Positions 19,002 to 29,565 of a stretch of DNA of 64,000 nucleotides are shown here, in pieces. This DNA is from Glaciecola sp. Lineage in GTDB: Bacteria; Pseudomonadota; Gammaproteobacteria; Enterobacterales; Alteromonadaceae. Each line of letters begins with the position of its first letter. The stretch's first letter is position 1. Position numbers and translations under genes: made by a program. Under the pieces are notes generated by a model, which saw only the letters and a list, made by a program, of their open reading frames with translations, ran no database searches and was not told where the DNA came from. The stretch is from the NCBI GenBank assembly GCA_029246415.1, contig JAQWNF010000007.1, positions 22,056-86,055 of the forward strand. The letters are read 5' to 3'.

Positions 19002-20585
19002 TTACTGCTCACGTGTTGCAGTAAACGTAATATCTGGGTAACGTTCTAGTGCAAGGGACAAGTTAACCATAGTAGGCGCGATATACGTTAAGTTATCTCC
19101 CCCATCTAAGGCAAGATTGACTTGTGCTTTGCGTCTAAATTCATCCACTTTACGATGATCACCGTATACCCAACGGGCAGTCGCAACAGACACATGCTCA
19201 TAAATCGCATCGACGTTATACTCTGCTTTTAAACGTGCGACAACCACATCAAACTGCAACACACCAACGGCACCCACAATCAGATCGTTATTCATCAGTG
19301 GCCTAAATACTTGCACTGCGCCCTCTTCAGATAACTGAATCAAACCTTTCTGTAGTTGTTTCATTTTAAGCGGATCTTTGAGTCGAATACGCTTAAATAG
19401 CTCCGGAGCAAAGTTAGGTATACCTGAAAAGCGTACATCTTCTCCAGCAGTAAACGTATCGCCGATACGAATTGAGCCGTGATTATGTAAACCGATAATA
19501 TCACCTGCATATGCTTCTTCTAGTAGTGAACGGTCACCGGCTAAAAAGGTTAATGCATCTGACACGCGTACATCTTTACCGATTCGGGTATGACGCATTT
19601 TCATGCCTTTTTCGTATTTACCCGATACAATCCGACAAAACGCAATGCGATCGCGATGTTTAGGATCCATATTGGCTTGTATTTTAAATACAAACCCAGA
19701 GAATTTTTCTTCTTCTGCGGCAATGTCACGCACTTCGGTCTTGCGCGGCTGAGGTTTAGGTGCCCACTCAACTAATCCATCGAGCATGTGATCAACACCA
19801 TAATTACCCAAGGCGGTACCAAAGAACACAGGGGTGAGCTCTCCAGCTAAAAACTCTTCTTGATTGAACTCATGCGACGCACCTTGAACTAACTCCAACA
19901 TGTCACGTAACTCTTGAGCATACACACCGATGGCATCATCCAGCTCAGGGTTATCTACCCCTTTAATCACTTGACCGTCTTGGATGGTGTGTCCCATGCC
20001 TGTTTTGTATAAAATGGTCTCATCGCGGAGCAAGTGATAGACGCCTTTAAATTCTTTACCCATACCAATTGGCCAAGTAATAGGCGCACATTTGATATTC
20101 AGGATTTCTTCCACTTCGTCCATCAAATCAATTGGATCGCGGGTATCCCGATCTAATTTGTTCATAAAGGTAATAATCGGCGTGTCACGCAGACGCGTCA
20201 CTTCCATTAACTTGATAGTTCGTGCTTCAACCCCTTTGGCGGCATCAATGACCATTAAACATGAATCAACCGCAGTCAGTGTTCGATACGTATCTTCAGA
20301 GAAATCTTCGTGTCCTGGCGTATCGAGGAGATTGACTAAATGATCTGCATACGGAAATTGCATAACAGAGGTCGTGACCGAGATCCCCCGCTCTTTTTCC
20401 ATTTCCATCCAATCTGACTTGGCGTGTTGACCGGATTTTTTACCTTTAACCGTACCTGCTTTTTGCAACGCGTTCCCGAATAATAATACTTTTTCGGTGA
20501 TCGTAGTTTTACCTGCATCGGGGTGAGAGATAATAGCGAACGTTCTTCGCTTATTGATTTCATTGACAAAATTGCTATCACCCAT
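19002..20585 (-). CDS. prfC: Peptide chain release factor 3
   Basis: RF3 is a GTPase that removes RF1/RF2 from the ribosome after termination. The 527-residue protein has the G1 motif [12 protein letters not shown] (about residues 21-32), the G3 motif [12 protein letters not shown], and NKLD as G4. The C-terminal RF3 domain is complete. In E. coli prfC lies beside yjjG-rimI-holD; here the AbiE pair and a histidine kinase separate it from rimI-holD. Confidence 0.97.
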   Translation of the reverse strand: MGDSNFVNEINKRRTFAIISHPDAGKTTITEKVLLFGNALQKAGTVKGKKSGQHAKSDWMEMEKERGISVTTSVMQFPYADHLVNLLDTPGHEDFSEDTYRTLTAVDSCLMVIDAAKGVEARTIKLMEVTRLRDTPIITFMNKLDRDTRDPIDLMDEVEEILNIKCAPITWPIGMGKEFKGVYHLLRDETILYKTGMGHTIQDGQVIKGVDNPELDDAIGVYAQELRDMLELVQGASHEFNQEEFLAGELTPVFFGTALGNYGVDHMLDGLVEWAPKPQPRKTEVRDIAAEEEKFSGFVFKIQANMDPKHRDRIAFCRIVSGKYEKGMKMRHTRIGKDVRVSDALTFLAGDRSLLEEAYAGDIIGLHNHGSIRIGDTFTAGEDVRFSGIPNFAPELFKRIRLKDPLKMKQLQKGLIQLSEEGAVQVFRPLMNNDLIVGAVGVLQFDVVVARLKAEYNVDAIYEHVSVATARWVYGDHRKVDEFRRKAQVNLALDGGDNLTYIAPTMVNLSLALERYPDITFTATREQ

Positions 20586-20675
20586 ACCTTAAAAATCCTA
20601 ATTTGTACTTATTTATAAATTTCCCCTTGGGGGCTGAAAGCGCACTATTCTAAATAACATGCGCAACGCTATATA

Positions 20676-21575
20676 TTATTGCGCCAAAACCTTGGCTAGG
20701 TCGTTCAATTGTTGCTGGTAAATTTCTGAGTTTTCCGTTTTAAATTTTTGTAAGTTCAAGAGCTTCCATTTCACTGATGGAAACGCCTGAAAATCATAAA
20801 TTGACCAGTCTGGCTGCAAACCATTATAACTTAACAAAAAGGCTTTATCGCTTTCATTTAAACTGGACTTTATCGTTTTGATTAATTGATCCCTTGTGAC
20901 TTCATATTCATCGTAACTAAACTCAATTTCGCTCATACCTTCAAATTGATTTTCAAACGCCATGCGCTGATCCAGTAAATGCGGATTTAGCATTTCATGG
21001 GTCGGACGATTACTACTCACCAACCCAAACAAAAAACCGCGCTTAATCTCATCCGTAAACCCTTCTCTATCTAAGAGAAGCTTCACATCAAATAAATCTC
21101 TTGGGTGCTGTCTGTCTATGGCTGCACAAATTTTGCCACCATACAGCTGCCCTAGTGGCACGAGCTGCATTGTACAAAACACGTCAAACTCTTCTTGAGC
21201 AGCTTCGCATAGTGGTTCTTTGGTAGCCTCAGCTATCAAGCCTCGTCCCACCATATTCACTTCAATCTTGATCATCAGACCAAACTCATCAAGCTGAAGC
21301 TTGCAGACTTTCTCTTTGTGCTGAACGCGTATCGATGGGCGCAAACCCTCGATACGTTCCTTTATGCGAGTAAGGGCTAAATTAATCCCCTCAAGTGTTT
21401 CGCCACGCTCTGCAATTTTAACAAAGGTTAAGTCGATATCAACCGACAGCCTTGGCATATCTCTAACAAAGAGATTGATTGCTGTGCCACCATGCATGGC
21501 AAAGCATGTTTCTTTAGCGACCTCTGGCAAGACATCTAAAAGTAATTTTACCTGTTTTATATAGGTGTTATTCAT
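20676..21575 (-). CDS. AbiEii/AbiGii-type nucleotidyltransferase toxin
   Basis: A 299-residue nucleotidyltransferase of the AbiEii toxin family, the toxic half of a type IV toxin-antitoxin system. The polymerase-beta-like active site is seen as MHGGTAINLFVRDMPRLSVDIDLTF: the GG motif near residue 29 and DIDLTF near 46. Characterised AbiEii toxins (MenT relatives) add nucleotides to tRNA or other targets and cause abortive phage infection or growth arrest. Its start overlaps the antitoxin stop by four bases (ATGA), giving translational coupling. Confidence 0.88.
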   Translation of the reverse strand: MNNTYIKQVKLLLDVLPEVAKETCFAMHGGTAINLFVRDMPRLSVDIDLTFVKIAERGETLEGINLALTRIKERIEGLRPSIRVQHKEKVCKLQLDEFGLMIKIEVNMVGRGLIAEATKEPLCEAAQEEFDVFCTMQLVPLGQLYGGKICAAIDRQHPRDLFDVKLLLDREGFTDEIKRGFLFGLVSSNRPTHEMLNPHLLDQRMAFENQFEGMSEIEFSYDEYEVTRDQLIKTIKSSLNESDKAFLLSYNGLQPDWSIYDFQAFPSVKWKLLNLQKFKTENSEIYQQQLNDLAKVLAQ

Positions 21576-22357
21576 GCCGTTTCAAGTCCATTGATTGAAT
21601 CCAGAGCTTTAGGAACCGTTATCTGGTATTTGGCGACATAGACGCCATCACTCACGATAGCGCGTTTACCTGAACCCAAATCGACCTTATCCAGATCGAG
21701 ATAATTGAGCCATTCATGACCAGCTTTATCTGCCAAATATAAAAACAAGCGTTTCACTTTAACTGAAGTACAGCATTCAAGTAATTTTTGTACTGTCGTT
21801 GGTCGCAAATTATTTAAGCCTTCCATAAGCTCAAACACTTCCATCAGCGGCTGAGAATTTGGTGCTAAATATAAACACTCCATCACCGCACGTGCTGGGC
21901 TGGATATCTTTACCTTAAAACTTTTATGGTCAATCTCAACTAAACCAAGCTCGGGCGGTAAAAAGCTCGTCATTTTGCTTTCTACATTTAAACCCCAATC
22001 TCGTTTTTTAAACCAAAGCGGCAAACTCTCGTCCTTACCACCAAAAAGCTGCACCCTCTTCGCAGACAGCTGCAAGTAGTGAGCTTTCCCCTGCAATGCT
22101 AGCGCCGTTTTAGCAGCTGGATGCACCAAGAGGCCTAGCTGTGACTGCAACGCATAGATGCCGCCTAGGTAATCCACCTGATCACCATGGCGTATCAAAG
22201 CTCCGGTGCCGATAGAATCAAACCACTGACTCTTCTTGTATTGCTTTTGCAAGTCAAGGCTATACCCATATTCTGTTAACCATGCCGAAGAGAGCACTAT
22301 GCCTGAAGGCTGAGTGCTTAGGAGATTGTTTAATTTGGACTCTCTTTCGGTATTCAT
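21572..22357 (-). CDS. AbiEi-type antitoxin/transcriptional repressor
   Basis: A 261-residue AbiEi antitoxin. It has an N-terminal winged-helix region (about residues 1-85, including SSAWLTEYGYS and the GGIYAL segment) and a C-terminal antitoxin domain with the SSPARAVMECLYL block at about 150. In type IV systems this protein counteracts the toxin without direct contact and represses its own promoter. A 23-bp palindrome at 22417-22439 upstream is a good operator candidate. It is divergent from the hybrid kinase. Confidence 0.85.
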   Translation of the reverse strand: MNTERESKLNNLLSTQPSGIVLSSAWLTEYGYSLDLQKQYKKSQWFDSIGTGALIRHGDQVDYLGGIYALQSQLGLLVHPAAKTALALQGKAHYLQLSAKRVQLFGGKDESLPLWFKKRDWGLNVESKMTSFLPPELGLVEIDHKSFKVKISSPARAVMECLYLAPNSQPLMEVFELMEGLNNLRPTTVQKLLECCTSVKVKRLFLYLADKAGHEWLNYLDLDKVDLGSGKRAIVSDGVYVAKYQITVPKALDSINGLETA

Positions 22358-22416
22358 ACTTCCAATATATCTGTTTTTTTAAACTACATCAACAAAAAGG
22401 TTTAAATTATCTATTA

Positions 22417-22439
22417 TTTAGGTATTTAAAATACCCAAA
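22417..22439. promoter_or_regulatory. Palindromic operator candidate between abiEi and the hybrid kinase
   Basis: GGTATTTAAAATACC is a perfect interrupted palindrome; flanking TTTA and CAAA extend it to about 23 bp. It lies 60 bases upstream of abiEi and 101 upstream of the kinase, so it may control either gene. Confidence 0.5.
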
Positions 22440-22539
22440 TACTGAAATTTTTAAACATATCCAGAAAAATATACAGACTAAAAGTACACTAATAGCTAAA
22501 AACCAGTACAAGGTCTATACTAAGGTATTGTTTTCGCTT

Positions 22540-25182
22540 ATGAGAGAATTTATGAGACATAAGTTGTTGTTCTGGCAGTTGTTTATTCCTACATGCTTAA
22601 TACTTGGGTTACTGGTATTAGTTTTATATGCGGAGATCTCTGAAAGCGAACTTAATGCGCAGCAACAAAAAATAGATCAAGTTACCTATCAAGTAAACCT
22701 ATTAAAAAACGAAATTGAAAGTGAACTACTCAGTGTTGAAAGAGATTTAGTACGTCTGCGCAATGAACAAGCCTTTACCCTCTTTGCCACACTTCCTACT
22801 CAAGCAAACAAGCATGAAATTGAAACCTCGTGGGTTAATATGCTTAAAACGCATCCTAACTTTCAACAGATACGCTATATCGATGCTTCTGGTATTGAGC
22901 AAGTGCGAGTCGAGCGCCAACAAAGTACAAATAATGTCGTTGCCACCAATGAATTCCAGAATAAACTAGACCGCCCTTATGTGCAAAGTGGCTTAGCCCT
23001 CAATAATAGTGAAATACTCGTTTCTGATTTCGATCTCAATCAAGAATTCGGCGAGATCGAACTGCCCATCCGCCCTACGATTAGATTTATTATTAAATTT
23101 GGAGATGAGCCCGAGCACCAAGGCATACTCGTAATCAATTATTTGTGTGTTGGCTTGTTTTCTAAGTTAGATTCTTTGATTGACACTCAATTAAGTTTAA
23201 TCAATCAAGATGGATATTATCTGCATAGTAATGACAGCAACAATAATTGGGGTTGGCTACTAGGTAATGATAATGCAACGTTAAGAGTCCAAGAGCCGCG
23301 ATTATGGTTTAAATTAAATCGTGTCACTGAGTTCAATGTACAAAATGATGGGGTCGACTTGTTTGGCAAGATCCTATTAACACCTGCAGGTGTCAATTCT
23401 CGATACCCTCAATTATTTTACACTTATCCATTAAGAGCAAGTGGGGCAAATGGCTTCTCCTTGATTGAAAATACGTATTTATGGATCATTTTATCCTGTG
23501 CAGTACTATTTATTGGAATGATGGTCTGGGTGTTCTACACCCTAGTTGATTTAGGTAAACAAAGAGAGCGCGCAGAACAAGCAAACTATAAAGCACAAAT
23601 GGCTGTTTCGGTTAAATCCAAATTCTTAGCCAATATGAGTCATGAAATCAGAACGCCATTAAATGGCATTATGGGATTCTTGCAACTTCTAGCCCTAGAG
23701 CCATTAAATAAAAAACAGCTAGGGTTTGCTGAAAGCGGCCTCAAATCCACACATTTACTATCCCAAGTGCTAAACGATATTTTAGATTTTAGTAAACTCG
23801 AAGCGAACAAACTCGTCTTACAACATTCAGCCTTTTCATTAGAATCGATGATCAACGATGTTGGTGTCCTAATGTCCGGCTCACTAAAAGATAAACGACT
23901 CGAGCTGTGGTTAGATATTGAGCCTAATTTGAATCTAGAGGTGTATGGTGACGAAATTAGACTTCGTCAAATATTAGTTAATCTAAGCAGCAATGCGGTA
24001 AAATTTACCGAAGAAGGCTTTGTAAAAATCAAAGTCATCCAGCAAGCACAAACTAACTCTCACATCAGTTTGAAATTTGAAGTCAGTGATTCCGGTATTG
24101 GGATTAATGAAGAGCAATTATCACGGATATTTAATAGTTTTGAACAAGCTAGTATGGAAGTGAATAAAAAGTATGGCGGCACTGGTTTAGGACTGAATAT
24201 TTCCGAAAATCTGTTAACCTTGATGGGAAGCAAGTTACAAGTTCAATCCAAGCCAATGGTCGGCTCTACATTTTATTTTGAACTTACATTAGAAAAAGCG
24301 ACAGCACTAGCTCCGCATATCTCGAAAGAAGTCACCCAACAATTGAATCGACGTTTGATGCAGCAACTACAGGTATTACTGTATTCAACGAACACCATTG
24401 GGAAAAATATCTTAGAAAAAATATGTGAAAATTTTGGCTGGGGCTCAGTCCATGCCGCCTCAATTGAGAGTGTTTTATCGATTCTATCTGAAAGACATAT
24501 AGGTGATGCCCCACGTATAGATGTAGTCGTGGTTGATAAACCAGAAGTCGATGCCAAAACATGGGTAGAGCTTGAGCAAATTAGAAATTGCATTGAAGCT
24601 AACGACGCACCATTGGTGTATTTATTAATTACACTATCATCTGATCTCAACGGAGAATTTGAAGAGATGCAACTCAACCTAATTGATGGACATTTTATTA
24701 AACCCCTCACGCCATCAATATTTTTTGAAGAAATAGCGGCCAAATTACTAGAACTTGATGCGACACCTGTATCCGAACAGCAGTATTCAACCAAGGATTT
24801 AGAAGGTATAGAGATTTTATTAGTAGAAGATAATTTTATTAATCAAGAAGTGGTCTCAAATATGCTGACGAATTTACACGCACACACTACGATCGCTGAA
24901 AACGGCAAAATGGCGTTAGATATATTACTAGCGCAACCTGAGCGATTTGATTTAATTTTAATGGATATGCAAATGCCCGTAATGGACGGAGTAACGGCGA
25001 CAACTCATATTCGTCAAGAGTTAGAGCTGACAGACATCCCGATTATAGCAATGACTGCCAATGCAATGGAGTCAGATAAACAAATGTGTTTTGATGCTGG
25101 AATGAATGATCATTTATCCAAACCATTTGATCAAAAAATGCTAATTGAAAAGATTATTCGCAACCTTGCCAACGCATTATAA
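22540..25182 (+). CDS. Hybrid sensor histidine kinase with two receiver domains
   Basis: A membrane-bound hybrid kinase of about 880 residues. Order of domains: transmembrane helix at about 12-30, periplasmic sensor at 31-310, second membrane helix at about 315-334, HisKA with the phospho-accepting H368 (MSHEIRTPLNG), HATPase with N, G1 and G2 boxes (GTGLGLNISENLL), a degenerate receiver at about 610-735, and a canonical receiver with acceptor near D809 (LILMDMQMPVMDG). There is no C-terminal Hpt domain, so it needs an external phosphotransfer protein. The frame is open further upstream (to 22282), but only the region from ATG 22540 (or 22552) looks like protein. It ends 29 bases inside the convergent rimI. 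Confidence 0.85.
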   Translation: MREFMRHKLLFWQLFIPTCLILGLLVLVLYAEISESELNAQQQKIDQVTYQVNLLKNEIESELLSVERDLVRLRNEQAFTLFATLPTQANKHEIETSWVNMLKTHPNFQQIRYIDASGIEQVRVERQQSTNNVVATNEFQNKLDRPYVQSGLALNNSEILVSDFDLNQEFGEIELPIRPTIRFIIKFGDEPEHQGILVINYLCVGLFSKLDSLIDTQLSLINQDGYYLHSNDSNNNWGWLLGNDNATLRVQEPRLWFKLNRVTEFNVQNDGVDLFGKILLTPAGVNSRYPQLFYTYPLRASGANGFSLIENTYLWIILSCAVLFIGMMVWVFYTLVDLGKQRERAEQANYKAQMAVSVKSKFLANMSHEIRTPLNGIMGFLQLLALEPLNKKQLGFAESGLKSTHLLSQVLNDILDFSKLEANKLVLQHSAFSLESMINDVGVLMSGSLKDKRLELWLDIEPNLNLEVYGDEIRLRQILVNLSSNAVKFTEEGFVKIKVIQQAQTNSHISLKFEVSDSGIGINEEQLSRIFNSFEQASMEVNKKYGGTGLGLNISENLLTLMGSKLQVQSKPMVGSTFYFELTLEKATALAPHISKEVTQQLNRRLMQQLQVLLYSTNTIGKNILEKICENFGWGSVHAASIESVLSILSERHIGDAPRIDVVVVDKPEVDAKTWVELEQIRNCIEANDAPLVYLLITLSSDLNGEFEEMQLNLIDGHFIKPLTPSIFFEEIAAKLLELDATPVSEQQYSTKDLEGIEILLVEDNFINQEVVSNMLTNLHAHTTIAENGKMALDILLAQPERFDLILMDMQMPVMDGVTATTHIRQELELTDIPIIAMTANAMESDKQMCFDAGMNDHLSKPFDQKMLIEKIIRNLANAL

Positions 25183-25630
25183 GCGCATCTTCGTGAGTGG
25201 CATTGCTGCACAAATTGTTAATGACGGGATAGTAATTTTTACGTACATCAATTTGCACAAAACCACTGGATTGGTATAACCCAATTGCGGCTTTATTAGA
25301 AGCACGCACTTCCAAGAAAAGGTCGTCTACTTGATTGAGTACCGCTTGCTGGAGTAATTGGTTCAGTAAGATCCGGCCGTACCCTTTCCCTTGAACACTT
25401 GGCGCTACCGCAATCTCTTCTAAGTTCCATTCTGTGAAACTTGCAGTTTTCAACGTTTGGACAATATAAAAACCAATACATTGTGTATCGCGCAACATCT
25501 GCATCGCGAGGTTAGGCGGGTTGAGTGATTGTTGAAATATATCAAGCGACCAAGTATCAGGCTGGGTTTGCTGCATTATGGCAAAGGCAGGTTGCCAACA
25601 AGCATGTGTTATTTCAGAAAATGTACACAT
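25154..25630 (-). CDS. rimI: Ribosomal protein bS18 alanine N-acetyltransferase RimI
   Basis: A GNAT-family acetyltransferase of 158 residues that acetylates the N-terminus of ribosomal protein S18. The acetyl-CoA-binding signature is VQGKGYGRILL at about residue 76, and the EVRASNKAAIGLYQSSGF block typical of RimI follows. Its start overlaps the end of holD by 22 bases, the same gene pair as in E. coli. The 3' end overlaps the convergent kinase gene by 29 bases. Confidence 0.9.
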   Translation of the reverse strand: MCTFSEITHACWQPAFAIMQQTQPDTWSLDIFQQSLNPPNLAMQMLRDTQCIGFYIVQTLKTASFTEWNLEEIAVAPSVQGKGYGRILLNQLLQQAVLNQVDDLFLEVRASNKAAIGLYQSSGFVQIDVRKNYYPVINNLCSNATHEDALIMRWQGCE

Positions 25631-25911
25631 AACTCAGCATAAATTGATGATTTGATCTTATCACGACTAGTATCAAGATTACTGCCCGAGAAAGGATAAG
25701 GTAAGGTAATATGCGCCGACGTTACGATTAGTTGCTCACCAAACACTACTTGCTCTTCAGTAAGAGGTTGATTAATCGCTATTGATAAATCAGATAGCAA
25801 TTGTGCTGGGACTTGAGGATATTCGACTGTTTTAGCGGTTGTATCATCGGTTTGGCTAATATATCGAGGGATCGATAAAGCTTGAAGAATTGCTTGTTGA
25901 TATGGTTGCAT
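25609..25911 (-). CDS. holD: DNA polymerase III psi subunit
   Basis: A 100-residue protein beginning MQPYQQAILQALSIPRY, the short region that in HolD contacts the chi subunit and clamp loader. The position directly before rimI strongly supports the call, because the sequence itself is poorly conserved in this family. The frame is open to 25971 but the ATG at 25911 matches the family start. It belongs to the replisome clamp-loader complex. Confidence 0.78.
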   Translation of the reverse strand: MQPYQQAILQALSIPRYISQTDDTTAKTVEYPQVPAQLLSDLSIAINQPLTEEQVVFGEQLIVTSAHITLPYPFSGSNLDTSRDKIKSSIYAELCVHFLK

Positions 25912-25978
25912 CGAATCGCTGCCGGTGTATTTCAAACTAATTGGGATGAGTATATCAAACCCACCCCACAAATCGTAC

Positions 25979-26434
25979 TTAATTCAACGCGATAATTTCC
26001 CATTCACCGACATTCACAGCAACCACTTTAACTTTAGTTTGTGCTTTAATTGCCGAAGCACTGACGAGCTTCCACTCTACCCCTGAATATTTATATTTAA
26101 CCTCACTGTTCGGCTCGATATCTTGTGCTAAAACAAAAGTAAATCCTACCAAATCAGAAGTAACGGGTTTATCTTCTTGGATGTTTTGTAATCCTTTAAA
26201 CGGCTTCCATAATACCAACGCTAGGACTGCTGTAAGCACTGCGATAATCAACAATGCATTGAGCAGATCATCACTGATAACCCCTATATACATAGTGACA
26301 CTAGTTATAATCGTTGCCGCCCCAATCATGAACAAAATAATAGTCGAAAAGCTCAGCACTGTGACTTCGACAATTAGAATAATCAAGCCAATAATAAACA
26401 AAGTTTCCGCTAAATTTTGTTCAAACCAATTCAT
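25979..26434 (-). CDS. NfeD family membrane protein
   Basis: A 151-residue NfeD-like protein with hydrophobic segments at about residues 10-28, 30-50 and 55-75 and a C-terminal OB-like domain (about 90-151). NfeD proteins are partners of stomatin/SPFH proteins in membrane quality control. It overlaps the end of the upstream SPFH gene by four bases, confirming a two-gene operon. Confidence 0.88.
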   Translation of the reverse strand: MNWFEQNLAETLFIIGLIILIVEVTVLSFSTIILFMIGAATIITSVTMYIGVISDDLLNALLIIAVLTAVLALVLWKPFKGLQNIQEDKPVTSDLVGFTFVLAQDIEPNSEVKYKYSGVEWKLVSASAIKAQTKVKVVAVNVGEWEIIALN

Positions 26435-27381
26435 GGTTTTGCTCCTTTATTCAAGCTGTTAATAATGGTGGTAGCTTGAGCCACTAAACTTGTCGCATCC
26501 GTGGCGCCATCAGGTAATAGTATTACGGAGGATTCTTTGGCAATAGCGTGTTTCGCTTCAATCGCTTTAGTTGCAAGATCCAGCTGAATGGCTTTTTGAC
26601 CCGCTTCAGTATTAGCTTGCTCACCGACTTTAGCTAACGCTTCAGCTTGCGCTTCGGCAACCGCAACTATCGCTTTGGCTTCACCTTCGGCACGGAGGAT
26701 TTGCTCCGCACGATCCGCTTCTGCTGCTAAAACTTGTGATTGCTTCTCACCTTCTGCGCGGTTGATCGCAGCTTGACGATCCCCTTCTGACTCAAGGATC
26801 TGTGCACGTTTAACTCGTTCAGCTTTCATCTGGGCTTCCATCGCTTCCATAACTGATGATGGCGGCGTAATATCCTTTATCTCATAACGCAATACCTGAA
26901 TTCCCCAAGGACCAGATGCTTCATTAATCGATGAGACAATATTAGCATTTAGCATATCGCGCTCTTCAAACGTTTTATCCAATTCCATCTTACCTAACTC
27001 AGAGCGCATCGTGGTTTGGGCTAGTTGAGTCACAGCAAATACATAATCATCTACACCATAAGAGGCTTTTTTAGGATCTAACACTCGAAAATACAGCACA
27101 CCGTCAACATGCAGACTGATGTTATCTTTAGTAATTGCTGACTGCTCAGGCACATCAACAGCTTGTTCTTTGAGACTTCGGTCTGCCGCAACCTGATCAA
27201 TAAATGGAACTAAAAAATTTAATCCCGCTTCTCGAGTAGATTGAAATTTACCAAATCGCTCAATCACGTAAGCGCGATTTTGCGGTACAAATTTTATGGA
27301 AAATTTAAGTATAACAATGACAAATATGACTAAAAATACAGGAATACTAAAAAAAGTATTAATTAAAACAGCTGGATCCAT
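26431..27381 (-). CDS. SPFH/stomatin-like protein (QmcA type)
   Basis: A 316-residue SPFH/band 7 protein with one N-terminal membrane anchor (about residues 5-26), the conserved VPQNRAYVIERFGKF start of the SPFH domain, and a long Ala/Glu-rich coiled coil (about 180-270). Such proteins form oligomeric rings on the inner membrane and are linked to protease control. Its stop overlaps the nfeD start. The combination with nfeD is widespread in proteobacteria. Confidence 0.9.
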   Translation of the reverse strand: MDPAVLINTFFSIPVFLVIFVIVILKFSIKFVPQNRAYVIERFGKFQSTREAGLNFLVPFIDQVAADRSLKEQAVDVPEQSAITKDNISLHVDGVLYFRVLDPKKASYGVDDYVFAVTQLAQTTMRSELGKMELDKTFEERDMLNANIVSSINEASGPWGIQVLRYEIKDITPPSSVMEAMEAQMKAERVKRAQILESEGDRQAAINRAEGEKQSQVLAAEADRAEQILRAEGEAKAIVAVAEAQAEALAKVGEQANTEAGQKAIQLDLATKAIEAKHAIAKESSVILLPDGATDATSLVAQATTIINSLNKGAKP

Positions 27382-27597
27382 GCGTGATGCTCCTAATAAA
27401 AAGTTAACCTCAACATAAAGTATATGAATAAGTCTAACCAGTGCAATGACGTAATTGTAAGTAGGTGTTGCAGTTGCGCTAGATCAATTCCACTTCACAT
27501 TTAGATCTAGCTCACCCTAAGGTCTTATTCATGATATTACGTAGATGCTTTACAGTGATTTGATACAAATTTAACAAAATACATGGAAAATTTACAA

Positions 27598-29487
27598 ATG
27601 AGCTATCAAACAGAATATACCAAATCGATTAACTCTCCTGCTGAGTTTTGGGGCGAAAAAGCACAAGCTTTACCTTGGTTTGTACCTCCTACGAATATTT
27701 TGAGTAAAGACGAAAACAACATGGATCGTTGGTTTGCAGATGGCATGATGAACACCAGCTTTATGGCGATTGATCATCATGTGCAAACTGGTCGAGGCGA
27801 GCAAGCAGCAATCATTTATGATTCTCCAGTAACCGATACTAAAAGCACACTAACCTACAATGAATTACTCACTCAGGTCTCTGCATTTGCAGGTGCATTG
27901 CGAGAAAAAGGCGTAAGCAAAGGCGATCGTGTCATTATATACATGCCGATGATCCCTGAGGCTGCTGTCGCCATGCTTGCGGTAGCGCGTTTAGGCGCAA
28001 TACATTCGGTTGTCTTCGGTGGCTTTGCACCACATGAACTCGCGATCCGAATTGATGATGCAACGCCTAAAGTCATCGTCACCGCTTCCTGTGGCGTCGA
28101 GATTAGTAAAGTCATAGCTTACAAGCCACTTGTTGATGAGGCAATTGAATTAGCCACGCATACGCCTGACAGTCTGATTATCTTCCAGCGCGACACTCTC
28201 ACCGCAGACTTAAGTCATCCTAGAGATTGTGATTGGGCTGATGTTATCGCCAGCGCTACTCCAGCAGAGCCCGTGCCGGTTAACGGTACTGATCCACTGT
28301 ACATTTTATATACCTCAGGTACTACTGGCGCGCCGAAAGGCGTAGTGCGAGATAACGGCGGACATGCTGTTGCCTTACATTATTCGATGTCAGCTATTTA
28401 TGATAACCAACCTGGTGATGTATTTTGGGCTGCATCGGATGTAGGCTGGGTAGTTGGCCATTCTTACATTATTTACGCCCCATTGTTAGCAGGTTGCACC
28501 ACTATTATGTATGAGGGAAAACCGGTTAGAACGCCCGATGCGGGCGGTTTTTGGCGTATGGTTCAAGAGTATAAAGTCAAAACGTTATTTGCTGCACCGA
28601 CAGCGTTTCGTGCCATCAAAAAAGAAGATCCCGAAGGTGCGTTAATTCGCGATTACGACTTATCCTCATTACAAAATATATTTATGGCAGGTGAACGACT
28701 CGATCCTCCTACTTATGATTGGACCGTTGAAAAAACGGGTAAACCCGTTATTGATCACTGGTGGCAAACCGAAACCGGTTGGGCAATTTGTGGCAACATG
28801 CTAGGTATTGAAAAAATGCCCGTTAAAGCAGGCTCTGCAACCCTACCTATCAGCGGCTTTAATGTGTGTATCTTGGATGATAATGGCGAAGAGTTACCAG
28901 CAGGAAAACAAGGTGCTATCGCAATCAAAGCCCCTCTACCACCTAGCTGCTTGCCTTCTATCTGGGGCAATTTTGAACGGTTTGAAAGTGCGTATTTAAC
29001 TGAATTCCCAGGCTATTATAGTACCGGTGATGGTGGTTATATTGATGCTCAAGGCTATGTATTTATTATGGGACGTACCGATGATGTCATTAACATTGCC
29101 GGACACCGTTTATCTACCGGAGAAATGGAAGAAGTCGTCGCGCAGCATCCTGCAGTTGCCGAATGTGCAGTCATTGGCGTAAAAGACAGTTTAAAAGGGC
29201 AATTACCTGTCGGTATGGTGATCTTAAAAGACGGTCAGGATATTAATGATGAAGCGCTTCATGCTGATATCAAAAAAGCATTGGTGAAAAACATTGGTCC
29301 CATTGCTTGCTTTAAAGACACCTTAATCGTCCCACGTTTACCAAAAACACGTTCTGGTAAAATTTTGCGTAAAATTTTACGTTCAATGGCTGATGGTCAA
29401 TCTTATACTGCTCCTTCAACCATTGATGATCCTGCATGCCTTGACGAAATGAAAGGGTTGATGCAATCTAGAAAGTGGATTGATTGA
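27598..29487 (+). CDS. prpE: Propionyl-CoA synthetase
   Basis: An acyl-CoA synthetase of about 629 residues that activates propionate (and possibly acrylate) to the CoA ester. The AMP-binding motif YTSGTTGAPKGVVRDNGGH is the PrpE form, and the WWQTETGW motif and C-terminal PKTRSGKILRK with the catalytic lysine are present. The ATG at 27598 (MSYQTEY) resembles the usual PrpE start; an ATG at 27583 is also in frame. There is no prpBCD nearby. Instead acuI follows after 78 bases, suggesting a shared role in propionate/acrylate metabolism. Confidence 0.9.
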   Translation: MSYQTEYTKSINSPAEFWGEKAQALPWFVPPTNILSKDENNMDRWFADGMMNTSFMAIDHHVQTGRGEQAAIIYDSPVTDTKSTLTYNELLTQVSAFAGALREKGVSKGDRVIIYMPMIPEAAVAMLAVARLGAIHSVVFGGFAPHELAIRIDDATPKVIVTASCGVEISKVIAYKPLVDEAIELATHTPDSLIIFQRDTLTADLSHPRDCDWADVIASATPAEPVPVNGTDPLYILYTSGTTGAPKGVVRDNGGHAVALHYSMSAIYDNQPGDVFWAASDVGWVVGHSYIIYAPLLAGCTTIMYEGKPVRTPDAGGFWRMVQEYKVKTLFAAPTAFRAIKKEDPEGALIRDYDLSSLQNIFMAGERLDPPTYDWTVEKTGKPVIDHWWQTETGWAICGNMLGIEKMPVKAGSATLPISGFNVCILDDNGEELPAGKQGAIAIKAPLPPSCLPSIWGNFERFESAYLTEFPGYYSTGDGGYIDAQGYVFIMGRTDDVINIAGHRLSTGEMEEVVAQHPAVAECAVIGVKDSLKGQLPVGMVILKDGQDINDEALHADIKKALVKNIGPIACFKDTLIVPRLPKTRSGKILRKILRSMADGQSYTAPSTIDDPACLDEMKGLMQSRKWID

Positions 29488-29565
29488 AGTGAAATGAATC
29501 GTGTGTGAATTAATTTGTGATAAACACATAATAATAACAATAATAAATGATTAAAAGGATGAGCT

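Noticed and set aside
22282..22539. N-terminal extension of the hybrid kinase from the upstream start
   Set aside because: It would overlap the abiEi start, covers the palindromic operator and does not look like a membrane-protein N-terminus.
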